Shown here piece by piece: positions 12,920 to 24,807 of a DNA stretch of 64,000 nucleotides. Below the pieces are notes generated by a model, which saw only the letters and a program-made list of their open reading frames with translations, did not search any database and was not told the origin of the DNA. A program made the position numbers and the translations under genes. This DNA comes from Hydra vulgaris (taxonomy: Eukaryota > Cnidaria > Hydrozoa > Anthoathecata > Hydridae). Within the stretch, counting starts at the first letter, position 1. Every line of letters begins with the position of its first letter. The stretch spans positions 25,001 through 89,000 of the forward strand of contig NC_088927.1 of NCBI RefSeq assembly GCF_038396675.1, written 5' to 3'.

Positions 12920-14100
12920 AACAAAACTTGAACTAAAACAATCTACAACGTGAGAAAGGTCGGATTTATATATATATATATCTGAAAAACATTAAAAAAA
13001 AAACAAAAAAACTTAATAAAACAAAAAAATTAAAATAAAATACATACACACAAATCATAATACAACTTGAAAAAATAATACAAAATTTTATCACAATATT
13101 TAAAATAATTGTGCATAAGAATTACAATGTTATGTGTATCTTGCGTAATACCCCAAGGTTCTCGATAATAAGACTTATTCCGTCTTTTACGAGTTCCCTA
13201 TTACAATATAATCTATCTTAACAAGTCATTCATAATATATTCAACTAATGTTCCTAATTTATTTATTTTTCGATTGTTTCCTCTTTTTTAACTGAGTGTT
13301 ATTTTTTTTGTTAAATGTATTTTAGCAGTACTTGGTCAAATATAATCTTTTGTAACGAAAGTATATTTTGATTATATTACGACATAAAAAGATTGTAACT
13401 AATGTGTAGTTGTGAAAATCTTATTTAAAATAAAAAATTTTAAAAAGAAAAGTATATTTTAAGTTTCTAAACAAATGTTAGTCAAAAAAGTTGATGTAAA
13501 AGAAGGTTTGTGCTATTGCTTTTATGGAAAAGCTCGAATTTTTAACAATAAACAGTAACATAAGTTTCACAAAATAGAGAAGTGATTATAAAAATTATTA
13601 AACAAGAAGTCATTAACTATAATCATCAATTATAACTTTTGTTTTTGTTTTATTTTGTTCTTTTTTACATTTCGTCAATATTTATAAAATTTACAAGCTA
13701 AGATATAATAATATATGCAATTACAGGTAAAGAGTTTTACTATAAATATAAAAAGAACTCGTAGAAGACCATATGGTCATGATGTCAAGAACCGCTGCAA
13801 ACACGTTACATATTTACGTGTTAAATATTGCACATAGTAAATTATTTTTTTTTATTGTGTACTATAGCATTAAAAGAAAATAATGTTTTAAATAAAAATT
13901 AAAATTTACAAATAAATTTATTAAAGAAAATATAGACAGATATTGTTATAGCAGTATAAACTTGTAGATCGTAAAAAATTGAATTTACTATTCAAACAAA
14001 CTGATCATTTAATAACAACACAACAAACTATATAAACCGTACAAATCATATGAGTAGAAACTAAGCGCTAACCCTGAATAGACAAAAAGAGTCTTAAAAG
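12920..14100 (+). other. Mostly empty; possible RT scrap at 13,135-13,330
   Basis: One frame at about 13,135 reads CVIPQGSR followed by two stops and DLFR, faintly like the LINE motif VPQGSILGPLLF. Nothing else was recognised. Treat the RT reading as a guess. Confidence 0.3.
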
Positions 14101-15194
14101 ATTTTAAAAGTACATTTATATATTGTCAATTTCAAATACTACTTCTTTTAACTTTTTTTAAAAAGATATGTGACTCCACTCAAAGGAAAAGTCAAAGTTA
14201 TTTAAGACAATTTTGTTCCAAAGATACGCTTTACAAAATGTTATGCAAAAATTGACTATGATTATTTTGCGAAAATGGTTTCATCATAAAATCATCACTT
14301 CGTAAATTGTATTTATGTTTTTGCTTTGTTATAAATAAATTATGAAAAAGGGAAGGAGATAATTTTGTTTTATATGCCTACATAAAAAAAAGAATATTGT
14401 AAACTTAAAGTTGATATAGGTTTAATACATTCTCATTTTTCTTAAAAGAGGCTTTTCTTAAGATGAGTTTGTCGATCAAACGAATTAACTAAGCTTGCTA
14501 TATGTTTTCGATGACGTCAAAGAGGCTTGATTTTAGTTTTAATGTACTGCCCCACTCAATATTTGCATAGTTAATATGGCAGTGAATAAGTGAATAATAA
14601 AGTTGCGTTAAAATACGCACGTTTAAATAGCTATTTGATTTGTATGACATTGCAATACTTTTTGAAATATTGTTGCATAAATTTTCGATTTGATGTCTCT
14701 ATAAAAGATTTTCATTAATATACACTAGTGACCATAGGAATGGACACCCATGTAATTTTTACCATTTTTCTTAGAAAAGTGGACATATATTGCATTTGGT
14801 GGAATTAATTATTTATATTTATATTTAAACACGTCATCTATTATTTGGCTTTTAGAAAATTGCAAATTTTAATCGTTTATATCAATTTTAAACATAATTA
14901 TGGATTATTTTGTTAATTGGTGTCAAAAATGAGTCATTGCTTTGCTAACGGGTTCCTCTAGTAAAAGGTGAATGCTTCTTTATTTTTGTGCTTTTGTCAA
15001 AATTAGTCTATTTATTGTGATGACTAATAGTTAATTACGTTATTAATTAACATTTTTATCCATACATCTTTTAAGCTATAAATACAAGACCATTGTTTTG
15101 TAGTCATTTAGTTGAGTTTCAACAATTTCTAGTGAAAAGTCGAAAGTGCTCTTGAAGATTTAGTGTGTTTTTTAAAATTGTACTTTTATTTACA

Positions 15195-16268
15195 ATGGCG
15201 AATGGATATTGGTCACCTACAAAGCGATGCAAAGCTGTTACATTACGTGGAGAAGGTTATTTGTATATGAAAATTGCCAAAAAGTTGGGAAATGGATGCA
15301 CAAAATCTGGAGTGAGTAAGGTGTGCGAAAGGTTTAGGCAAACCAATACCTTTAAAAATATGCCAAAAAATGGAAAAATTAAGAAGACAACTGCCAACGA
15401 TGGCAGATGATAATGAGGTTTTTACTTAAGAACCGAAGAGCAACTTCAGCTGAAATTAAAAATGATTTAGAGGCCGCCGGAGTTTCGATTAGTTCAAGAA
15501 CATTTTACCGAAGGCTTTTTGAAAATTGTTTAAAAGCAAAAAGACCCAGAAAAAATCCATATATAAAAAAAAAATAACGAAAGAACCGTTTGATTTGGGC
15601 AGAAGATCACAAGGAGTGGACAAAGAAAGACTGGGCAAGAGTTATTTGGAGTGATTAAAGCAAGGTTTCTATTTTTAGAAGTGATGGAATTAATTATTTG
15701 AGAACAAGGCCCGGTGAAGATCTTTTACCTGAGTGCACATTGGTTACAATGTGCACTCAGGTAAAAGATCTTCACCATTTGTGATCATCCCATTTGTGTC
15801 ATGGTGTGGGGATGCATTGTAGATGTAGATGTAGATGGTATTTTAAGGGTTTTTAAGCATGTAGATGGTATTTTAAACACCAAAAATACCAATAAAACAT
15901 ATTAGAAGCCAAATTACTCCCATGGATTGATGATTTGTTTGAGGGCAAAACAGAAACCTGTGTTTCCAGGAGGACAGTGCTACATGCCACACCGCAAAAA
16001 CTGTCGAAAATTGTTTTGAAACCAAAAAATAAACGTTTTGAAGTGACCCGGAAACAGTCCGGACCTGAATCCGATAGAAAACCTGTGGTCTCGACTGAAA
16101 AAACTTCTAAGGAAAGAAAAACCTGGGAACAAGCGACAATTATTAGAGGCCATAATCAAGTCCTGGTTTTACGTAATCAGCACTGAAGATTTGGGCAATC
16201 TAGTGGACTCGATGGCTCGTAGGATTGCTGTAGTGACAAAAAATAATGGGTATCCAAAAAAATGTTAG
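15195..16268 (+). pseudogene. Tc1-family transposase, broken
   Basis: Cut-and-paste transposase of the Tc1 family. The ATG at 15195 starts MANGYWSPTKRCKAVTLRGEG, an N-terminal helix-turn-helix (KIAKKLG...SGVSKVCERF). After a frameshift near 15,408 the catalytic domain follows: RVIWSD*SK around 15,640-15,660 holds the first aspartate, with a TAA replacing the usual glutamate after it. The third acidic block SPDLNPIENLW lies at about 16,050-16,085 in a frame different from the open one. Between them 15713-15776 has become a perfect hairpin, which deletes or replaces normal coding sequence. The protein ends near 16,268 (NNGYPKK-C-stop). Multiple frameshifts mean no activity. Confidence 0.85.
15713..15776. 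repeat. Perfect 30-bp hairpin inside the Tc1 transposase
   Basis: Arms 15713-15742 and 15747-15776 are exact reverse complements with a GTTA loop. The left arm is in normal transposase sequence (TRPGEDLLP). The right arm is its inverted copy, so this is a secondary inverted duplication and not an ancestral feature. Confidence 0.95.
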
Positions 16269-16599
16269 GTTTTTTTTTTATAAGCCATATTTTTATAACA
16301 TGTTTTGTAAGCTGTAAAACGTAAATTTACTATAATTTGCCTCTTTGTCATTGAAATGTTATATTTTTATATTAAAGTTGTGAATTTTAATCAAAATTTT
16401 AGTTTTTTTAAATCTAAACAGATCAAAAAATAATAATCAATATAGAAAACCGCATAAATATGGTTATTTTTGTTTACAAAACACACCAAAGTGAATTTTT
16501 CATATATTTTGAAGGGGTGTCCATTCCCATGGCCACTAGGGTATATTCCTAAAAACTGTGTTTTACTCTTTTTACTTGAATTTTATCAATAAATATGGA

Positions 16600-17200
16600 A
16601 ATATGAAATACTTAAAATAAAAATAAATATAATTTTTTGGTTAAAAAATGAAATATTTAGTTTTGTTATACGAAGTATGACGAAGTATTGCCAAAGAAGA
16701 AATTGTTGGCAATGTCAAATATTAAATGGCTTCTCAAAGTATTGAAGAAATTGTCAAATATATAACACAGTTTAGTAAAGACGGTTTTAAAGAGCATTTT
16801 TAAAAAAATTTTTTTTTTTACAGATTTATATAAAAGTTTTGTTAATAGGACACACTCATGGCTTTAATAAAACAATAAACGTTGTTATAACTTTCCAGTT
16901 TACTTTGCACATAATTTGGAAGGAACTGTTAGTTTAAATGAACAAATTCTAGGAAAGATTCTATAGTTTTACAAAATACTGAAAATGATAGTGGATACCG
17001 TATAATACGGGTAAATATTTTTAAGGTGAAATCTTTGAGTAATTAAAAATGAAGATCCATTTTAAAATTGCGCAATTGACGGACCAGATACTATACTAAA
17101 CAAAAATTTTTAAATTGTTAAAAAAAAGAGCTCAGATTAAAATTAGAGTTGCCAGAAAAAAAATAATAAATAAAAATAACATGTTGATTCAAACAATACG
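16600..17200. other. No recognisable content
   Basis: AT-rich sequence to the right of the split LINE. No ORF or repeat could be supported. Confidence 0.35.
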
Positions 17201-19690
17201 CATAAATTGTTAAAAAAAGGAACTGATGACAAAAGTTTCGAAACGAAAAGAAAACGAAAAACTTAAAACAAGAGTGGTTAAACATCGTTTAAGTAAAAAA
17301 ATTTGGGAAGCACTGAAGATGAATGTTTTGATTCTCGGGCTCGTCCTTATGAAGAAACGCTATGAAATCACGATAGTCTCAAAGCGTTATCGTATCAAGT
17401 TGTAAGTTTCCAACAAAAAGAAAAAATGTTTTAAATTATAGCTGTTTATTTATAAATGAATTATGTTTTTATGCAGCTATAGTATATCTTTATTAAGTCG
17501 AATGTGGAATGTCACTTCTCTTGATCAATGGAATAACATGTGAATAGAAAAAAATAATGGCGATTTTTAAAGTGAAAAAGGAATTCTAAATCAAATACAA
17601 AAAAACAATGAAGTTGTTAATTTTTTTTTTGTTTTTAACAATTTTTTTGTTTCTTGCATTTCAACTGTTTATAACAATTAAACGTAAAAATAAGAATTTA
17701 AACTATTATTAACTTGCAAATCCATGTCAAGATTTTGTTTACGGTAATCGTGATTACGATTGAATCAATTTAAAAATTTTTTCTCCACGTATACAGTCAA
17801 ACAAAGTAAATTTACTTCAAGATCTCTTAAAACTTTAATATAAAGCATATGTGACAGTTTTTAAAAATGCAAAGAAGTGATGTTATTATTTTAAAATTTG
17901 TATTATAAGAAAGAATTAAAAACTTTTATGCTCTTGCTATGGTTAATAGTAATTACAGTATATCAATAAATAAAAATATAAATTAACGCTGCTTCTGTTT
18001 TTGAATATTTTGCCGTCATCTTTTTATTAAAGATAACAAAAATCATTTTTACGACGGTTCCTATCGTTACACTGAATTTAAGTATTATGATAAAGGAACA
18101 TTTTCTGAACATCAAAAAAAATCAATAGAAACTGGTAAAAATAATTTTCCTGTCTTTTTATCATTTGACTGCAAAACTAGTGTTGAAAAACTGACCCAGT
18201 TACCGACAAAATATATAAAAACAATATCTATTTTAAATTATTTTGTCAAAGTGTTGTTATTATTTGCAACAATGATTCAGTTACTGAAAAATGTTTGGAA
18301 AAGGTACTAATGATCCTATAAAGAAACAACTTGTACTTTATTTTGAAAATACAATAGAAAGTGTAAGAAAATTTCATATGATAAGTTACCCCAATAATAA
18401 ATTGGATTGATATGATGTGTATCACGCAACATGTGAATCCAATTTATTTTGCTCATCGCAATTTTTAACGGAATTATTTATCATTGTTTCAAAAAAGAAA
18501 AAGAATTAGAAAATAAAAAAAATAAAACATACAGTTTATAACATGATTGTCATCGCAAATGCATTGGTAACCCTAACCCTGACCCTAACCTTAACACTGA
18601 ACAGTCCAAGGAAATTTATCTAGGAAACTATTCCAACAAATTTTTTTTAGAAAAAAACAAAGAATTGAAAATCACCAGTAAAAAAATAAATAAATTCGGA
18701 ATACAAATAATGTACTTTGTACGCTATGTAAATTACCTGGAAAAAAAAAAAAGCAAAAAATATTCTATATCAAACTGATGTAGCTTTTTATGAAGTTTTC
18801 GATCATAATAAATTTTTTTTACTTTTTATTATAAAAGAAGTCAGGTCTTATACTATATGTTAAGTCGTGCAGTAAAATTGATTTATTTACTCAGCAAAAA
18901 TAACTCAATGTTACCTATATCGTCATTCTGAAAAAAAAAATAATAAAAAATGGTTTATTGCAAATTTTTAGTTTAATCTATTTATGTTCACAATGGCTGT
19001 GGTTAATTAAATCTTGCAATTTTGAGTCGGAAAATGGAACCATGTGCGATTTAATCAATTTTAATTACAATGAAGCAGTTCTTGGTACGATAACACTGAT
19101 TAGACAATTTCTGACTGAAAGACTGTTAAAATTATGGTTTGAAGATGATACGATATAATTTGGAAAGATAATTTTTTTAAAGAGCACCTTTAAAAAGTTT
19201 TAAAATCATTTTATTACTCATATTGCAAACATTGATTTATTTACCTTGAACCACGTTTTTTTTATAATTTTTAATTCAATTTAGAGTCTATTTTTCGTAA
19301 TGCTGCAAACAATTTATGGTTAAAATATATTTTAATAAAAGTCGACCTAAATGGCATTTCATTTTCATTAACAGGAAAAAATTAAGTCATTGATGAATTT
19401 TAAAAAATTTTAAAAACATTAGAAAATCAAATAATCATTTAGTCATCGATCACGATCTTTTTACTGGCGTGATTATTGTTTCCGTTCATCAAAGTTGTAA
19501 CGTTAATATTAGCAGATGTCAAAAAGTTTGTCATGTTGAAGTTTTGCTCATAATGCGAGTCTTGATAGTCATATTATAACTGCAAAAAGATTAAAAAACC
19601 TCTTTTTGTTGTTGAAGGGTTTACGGTATTGCGTATTTTTTAGGTCATTAAATTCAATACACCGCATCATTGACATGAGGCAATATATTT
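17200..19690 (+). pseudogene. Decayed type-B DNA polymerase relic of Polinton/Maverick type
   Basis: Scattered plus-strand frames share the look of large protein-primed family-B polymerases of self-synthesising (Polinton-like) elements. The pieces are VFLSFDCKTSVEKLTQLP (about 18,150), a CHRKC segment (18,548-18,562), VIDHDLFTG followed by VHQSCNVN (19,445-19,510), resembling the D-H-x-H-x-T-G ... H-x-x-C-N treble-clef motif seen before the exonuclease region in these proteins, and then AHNASLDSHIITAKRLKN (about 19,550), resembling the H-N-x-x-x-x-D-S-H Exo motif. Everything is interrupted by stops and shifts, and no palm-domain motif was found. The 17,200-17,900 part is less certain. The element's other genes are not adjacent. 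Confidence 0.5.
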
Positions 19691-20485
19691 ATTACCCTAT
19701 TAATTATATAGAGTAAAGTATACTAAAATGTAAGTATAAAACTATGTTCCTAACAATTAAATCTCGGAATAGTGTGCTAATGGTAGGTTTACATATAATA
19801 TTTTAAATAAGTTTGTCAGATCAGGTTATCCTGCTACTGGTAACATGTAACCCAGTACAATCTGCTTCATGTCCTGCTGCCTTGTAGGATACGCCTTTTT
19901 AGACAAAGGCTAGGAGATGCCAACTCCGATCTAAAACACCCCCTGCCTTGGGTCTCTTGGTTGAGTAAAGGCTAGAGATGGTGTCTCGATAAAAAATACC
20001 CATCTTGGGCAGATGTTAAATGCACCCAGCTACTGTCTTGTAGAAGGCCTCCTAGGCAAAGACTTAAGGGGTAAACAGATTTTATCTGTTGACCAGCCTC
20101 GCACCCCTTCTTCATCTATTAGGCTGGCGCAGATGTATTCTAATACATTGTTTCCAGTTTAGGATGTTGAATGCTGGATCTTCTTGACTCAATGCATAAG
20201 TTTTGCTTGTGTCTCTGTTTTTATGACTAGGCAACTCATTCTATTATCTCCAAATGAGGGTACAGCTCTAAAACTCAGTTTTATGGTTCTGAGGCCGGCT
20301 GGTAGTCAGGTTTCCCGAACTCTGTGGTAGCTCTCAGAGAGGCTGATTCCATCAACAGCTGAAAAATATCAGAGTATTAACAGTGCCATGTTGCGCATGG
20401 ATGGTGTCCCTGTTTGTACTTTTGGTGTGCATTGTGGAGGCCACATTTGGAGCCCTTTGTTACGGATTAGGGTTTATTAGTAGTA

Positions 20486-23473
20486 ATGAGGCAATTGCTT
20501 GGGCTATTAAACAGTGTTCTGAGTACTATCTATGCTTTGAGTCAAGTTCTTCAATCTAATTTAAAAATGAATAAAGTACCAAAAACTATAAAACACAACA
20601 AACCATCATCATCACCAAGTTCCTTAAACCTATCATTCACTAATATTCGTGGCCTTCGAAGTAACTTTTCTTCTGTTGAGTCTTATCTCTTGCAAAGTTC
20701 ACCAGACCTACTTGCTCTTTGTGAGACTAATTTGAGTTCGGCTGTCTCATCTTGTGATCTTAGTGTTAATGGTTATCTTCCTCTAATTCGTAAAGACTCC
20801 AATAGTCACATGCTTGGCCTGGGCATTTACATTCGTAAGAATTCACCCATTTGTCGTGAAACTAGGCTTGAATCCACAGACTATTCTTTCATGTGCTTTT
20901 GTTTAGCACCACTTCACTCTATTGTCTTTCTCTTTGTTCTATATCGCTCTCCTTCATCTCAAGACTGCACACTTTTTGACGTTATTTCTGATCATATTGA
21001 CCAAGCCCTCTCTCTTTATCCATCAGCTAATATAGTTGTTGTCGGTGACTTTAATGCTCACCACTCTGAATGGCTTGGCTCTAGTGCCAGTGATTCGGCT
21101 GGCATTAAAGCCCACAACTTTTGCCTTTCTCAATCCCTAACTCAAATAGTCAACTTTCCAACTCGCTTTCCAGACAATCCGAATCATTTACCTTCTCTAC
21201 TCGATTTATGTCTTGTTTCTGATCCTATTCAGTTCTCAGTTTCTGCACATTCACCCTTAGGTACTTCCGATCACAGTTTGATATCTCTAAAACTTATATC
21301 TCATTCTTCTTCATCACCTGAATCCCCCTATTATCGCACCTCTTACAACTACAGTAAAGCTGACTGGGATTCTTTCCGTGACTTTCTTCGTGATGGCCCT
21401 TGGGTAGAAATCTTTCAACTTGCTGTCGACAAATTTGGTTCTTACATAACTTCGTGGATTCAGGCTGGCATGGAATCTTTTATTCCCTCCCGACGATTCC
21501 AGGTCAAGCCTCACTCTCCTCCATGGTTTTCTTTACACTGTGCTGCTGCGATTGCCAATCGAAACCGTTACTTCCATATTTATCAGCAAAACAATTCTAC
21601 AGAAAACAGACGTCTGTTTATTACTGCTAAAAACTATTGTAAAAAGGTTTTGTCTAACGCCAAAACCCGCTATTCTCAGGTCATGAAATCTCGTATCTCA
21701 TCTCAAAAATTAGGCTCCCGTGACTTCTGGAGAATCTTTAATAATATCAATAATTAGGGCAAATCTATAATTCCACCTCTCTTGTATGGCTCAGACTTTG
21801 TCACCTCACCTAAAGACAAAGCCGAATTGTTTGCTAAAAACTTTTCATCAATATCATCTCTTGATTCCACTAGTTGCGTTCTACCAGATATTGTCAATAA
21901 ACAGGTTGATCCATTGCTTGACATTCATATCACTCCAGCATCTGTATCTAAAGTGATTTCCTGCCTAGACTCTTCTACAGCTTGTGGCCCGGACAACATA
22001 CCTGTTATTGTCTTGCAGAAGTGTTCTCCGGAGCTGTCGTCTATACTCTCAAAACTATTTAACAAGTGCTTATCAGAGTCTTGCTTTCCAGCCTGCTGGA
22101 AAGCGGCATCTGTTATCCCTATCTTCAAAAATTCTGGAGAGCGATCTGATTCGTCTAACTACCGTCCCATAAGTCTTCTTCATATCATAAGCAAGGTTTT
22201 TGAATCTCTAATTAACAAACACTTAATTTCTCATCTTGAATCTAATAACTTACTTTCTGACCATCAATATGGATTTCGATCTTCTCGTTCTACAGCTGAT
22301 TTGCTAACAGTAATAACTGACAGGTTTTATCGTGCATTAGATAAAGGTGGAGAGGTTAAGGCCATCGCTTTTGACATTTCAAAAGCTTTTGATAAAGTTT
22401 GGCATGCTGGTCTTCTCCACAAGCTTTCTTCTTATGGTGTATCCGGCAACATCTTTAAGATCATTGAATCCTTCCTTTCCAATCGTAGCATAAAAGTTGT
22501 CCTCGATAGACAACATTCTTCTTCTTATTCTGTAACTTCAGGGGTTCCTCAAGGTTCTATCCTTGGCCCTATACTCTTTTTAATTTACATTAACGATCTT
22601 CTAGATATTCTCACATCTAAGGTGGCATTGTTTGCTGATGATACCACCATTTATTCTTGTCGTGATAAGAAACCATCACCCTCTGATTGCTTGGAGGGGG
22701 CAATTGAACTTGAAAAGGATCTCACTTCTGCTACAGCATGGGGCTCACAGTGGCTGGTGGACTTTAATTCAGATAAAACTCAATTTTTTTCAGCCAATCG
22801 TTATCGCAATAATTTAGATCTTCCTATATTTATGAACGGTGATGTACTCGATGAGTCACCTACTCTTCATCTTCTAGGATTAACTCTTACTTCCAATCTT
22901 TCTTGGAAACCATATATCAAATCAGTTGCAAAATTAGCATCTGCTAAGGTTGCATCTCTTTATCGAGCTCGTCACTTTCTTACTTCGGATTCTATTCTCT
23001 ATCTCTATAAATCTCAAATCCGGCCTTGTATGGAATACTGTTGCCATATCTGGGGTGGATCTTCTAATGATGCCCTTTCTCTTTTAGACAAGGTGCAAAA
23101 ACGCATTGTAAACATAGTTGGACCTGCTCTTGCAGCCAACCTCCAACCATTATCACATCGTCGTAATGTTGCTTCTCTTTCTCTTTTCGACAAATACTAT
23201 AATGGGCACTGCTCTAAAGAGCTAGCGTCTCTTGTGCCATCTACTATAATTCATTCTCGTGTTACTCGTCATTCAATTAAGTTTCATCCTTTTTCTGTGA
23301 CTGTTCCTAAGTGCTCCAAAAACGCTTATTCGTCTAGTTTTTTTCCTCGAACATCAGTTCTTTGGAATTCGCTTCCTTCATCTTGCTTTCCTGATTCTTA
23401 TAATTTGCAATCTTTTAAGTCGTCCGTCAATCGTTATTTTGCTCTACAATCTTCATCTTTTATCTCTCAGTAA
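20486..23473 (+). pseudogene. LINE ORF2: endonuclease + reverse transcriptase, one in-frame amber stop
   Basis: A single frame of 995 codons broken only by TAG at 21755-21757 (NNINN-stop-GKSIIPP). The two halves, 20486-21757 and 21782-23473, are in the same frame. Residues about 45-290 are an apurinic-type endonuclease: SFTNIRGLRSNF, ALCETNLSS (metal-binding E), YRSPSS, VVGDFNAHHSEW and GTSDHSLI (catalytic SDH). After the stop comes the reverse transcriptase: SNYRPISLLHIISKVFE, QYGFRSSRSTAD, AFDISKAFDKVWH, GVPQGSILGPILFLIYIND and FADDTTIYS (catalytic Asp pair), then a thumb and a C-terminal CMEYCCHIW...LLDKVQKRIV block. No zinc knuckle was seen. The start is the first ATG after an in-frame TAG at 20468. 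One base change could restore a full frame, so it is a very young pseudogene or a polymorphic allele. Confidence 0.9.
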
Positions 23474-23515
23474 CTTCCAACTTTAATTAGTGGCTGCTTG
23501 CAGCCTTGTTGGAAG
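23474..23515 (+). other. Nested 3' hairpin of the Jockey-like LINE
   Basis: CTTCCAAC (23474-23481) pairs with GTTGGAAG (23508-23515), enclosing an inner stem GGCTGC/GCAGCC. The same structure is kept in the truncated copies at 38.8 kb, 42.15 kb and, more loosely, 42.34 kb. It is a plausible recognition structure for the reverse transcriptase at the RNA 3' end. That role is inference. Confidence 0.75.
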
Positions 23516-23796
23516 CGAAGATGTTTAAAAAAAAAAAAAAAAAAGTGGAAAATTACTTAACATATTTTTTAAACTTCACTTACTTGGTTTTTCACTTATT
23601 TCACTTTTTACATACTAACTACTTTCATAACGTAACTAATTACTTTGGTTACTAACTACCAACTTTTTAACGTAACTAATTACTTTTTTGCACGTGGTAC
23701 TAGTAACTCTTCCGTGGTTATTTTATACATAAGATATCGGAGACTCCCCTTCATCCATTTTAGTTTCTTGCAATTGTTATTATTTATTAGCTTAAT

Positions 23797-24003
23797 CACC
23801 AATATTTTGCAGTTTTAGTTTATATCTAAGATAGGTAAAATATTTTTATTAAATTTGATTTATAAATAAATTTGATTTGCTTTATATGCCGTAAGTTAAA
23901 ACATATATTGTTTAAATAAGTAAATCAAATCTATTTATAAATCAAATTCAATAATAATATTTTATCTATCTTAGACACATACTAAAACTGCAAAATTTTG
24001 GTG
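23797..24003. mobile_element. Foldback MITE, ~86-bp arms
   Basis: 23797-23882 and 23918-24003 are inverted copies with a few mismatches around a 35-nt centre. The outer ends read CACCAA and TTGGTG. The flanks contain TTAAT-like sequence on both sides, but a target duplication is not certain. It has no coding capacity. Confidence 0.8.
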
Positions 24004-24149
24004 ATTTAATTGCCCTCTATAATATATCATCCTAATTTTTAAAGAAGTTCATTACAAAAGGGAAAAGGAAGTAATTAGTACTCAAATTTGAGTAATAGTA
24101 TTTTTAATATCTTTACAAATGTTTAAAATATGTTTAAAAAAAATTTTAA

Positions 24150-24350
24150 ACATATTTTAAACATTGTATACAACATTGGTATAAATTCAATGTTGTATAC
24201 AAGGTTTACTCAACGTTGGCCCTATGTTGTATACAACATTGGCCCAACGTTGCATCAACATTGGCCTTTCGTTGCATACAACTTTGGCCTTACGTTGTGT
24301 ACAAAACTGGCCCGAAATCGAATGTAACATTGAGCCAATATTGTATAAAC
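24150..24350. repeat. Cluster of degenerate ~23-bp CAACATTGGCCCAACGTTG units
   Basis: Five or six units spaced about 22-24 bp each contain TTGGCC(C/T) followed by an A-C/T-GTTG core and a tail such as ATACAACA. A related cluster lies at 27.5-27.7 kb. These look like subterminal repeats of nonautonomous DNA elements. The ends were not fixed. Confidence 0.6.
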
Positions 24351-24681
24351 GTTAGGCAAATGTTATTATAAATTAGCTGTATACTGAACATCAACAACAA
24401 ATTTTAAATATCGGCCTAAACTTTATGCAACATTAGATCGTTGTTACAAATAGATGACTGGCAATGAAGTTTATAGAGAAATAAAAAAAAAATGTATAAT
24501 ACAAGTATAAAGTTTTATTTATTTGGTTTACATAATTTCTCGGTTAAATATACACATTGCAAACACCAAACATAAACCAAAAACTTTCAGAAGGCAAATA
24601 TATGGAGTAGTTTCGATAATAGCTCAGCTACTTGTTATTGAATTGTGTTTAAATTATGTTGTTTGGTGCCCACGAACCGTT

Positions 24682-24807
24682 CTAACACAAAACGTTCAAA
24701 AACGTTCGTCGAACATTGTGAACGTTCGGGTACGTTCTATGAACGTATGGGTACGTTCTATGAACGTTCATAGAACGTTCTTGAAAGTTCGCAATGTTTT
24801 GTGCTAG
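24682..24807. mobile_element. 126-bp mini element packed with GAACGTTC palindromes
   Basis: Ends CTAACACAAAAC and GTTTTGTGCTAG are inverted repeats with one mismatch. The interior repeats the octamer palindrome GAACGTTC and its half-site ACGTTC, including TCTATGAACGTTCATAGA, a perfect 18-bp palindrome. It has no ORF. Its organisation is that of a MITE, or of an array of dimer-binding sites carried by one. Confidence 0.7.

Larger units (their letters stand above)
14723..16541 (+). mobile_element. Tc1-type DNA transposon with TIRs and TA target site
   Basis: The termini are inverted repeats of about 27 bp (CTAGTGACCATAGGAATGG... at the left; reverse complement CTAGTGGCCATGGGAATGG... at the right), ending in GGACACCC and differing at only a few positions. 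TA dinucleotides flank both sides (14721-14722 and 16542-16543), the Tc1/mariner target duplication. At 1,819 bp it contains one decayed transposase and a 30-bp internal hairpin. It sits inside a minus-strand CR1-like LINE. Confidence 0.92.
14100..16600 (-). mobile_element. CR1-like LINE 3' fragment, split by a Tc1 element
   Basis: On the minus strand the reverse transcriptase C-terminal region reads FLGIY just right of the Tc1 insertion (about 16,545-16,575) and resumes on the left as INENL, then LTQLYYSLIHCHINYANIEWGS (14,550-14,620) and LSPSLFHNLFITKQ..., to about 14,100. The LYYSLIHCHINYANIEW block parallels LYFSFIHCHLIYCNIAW in the element at 9-10 kb. The coding sequence lines up across the Tc1 insertion, giving the relative age: LINE first, Tc1 later. 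The upstream RT core is absent, so this is a 5'-truncated copy. It has stops and is dead. Confidence 0.75.
19815..23544 (+). mobile_element. Jockey-like non-LTR retrotransposon, nearly intact, poly(A) tail
   Basis: A block of visibly higher GC than its surroundings. It comprises a 5' UTR of about 670 bp (from about 19,815, start uncertain), one long ORF (20486-23473) broken by a single stop, a short 3' UTR with a nested hairpin, and a run of about 18 A ending at 23,544. Three 5'-truncated relatives lie at 38.8, 41.5 and 42.3 kb. The clean ORF implies a recent insertion. Assignment to the Jockey/CR1 superclade is by motif. The exact clade needs a tree. Confidence 0.88.

Noticed and set aside
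18540-18600. Telomere-like CCTAACCCTGACCCTAACC run
   Set aside because: Only two or three imperfect units inside the polymerase relic. Not a telomeric array.
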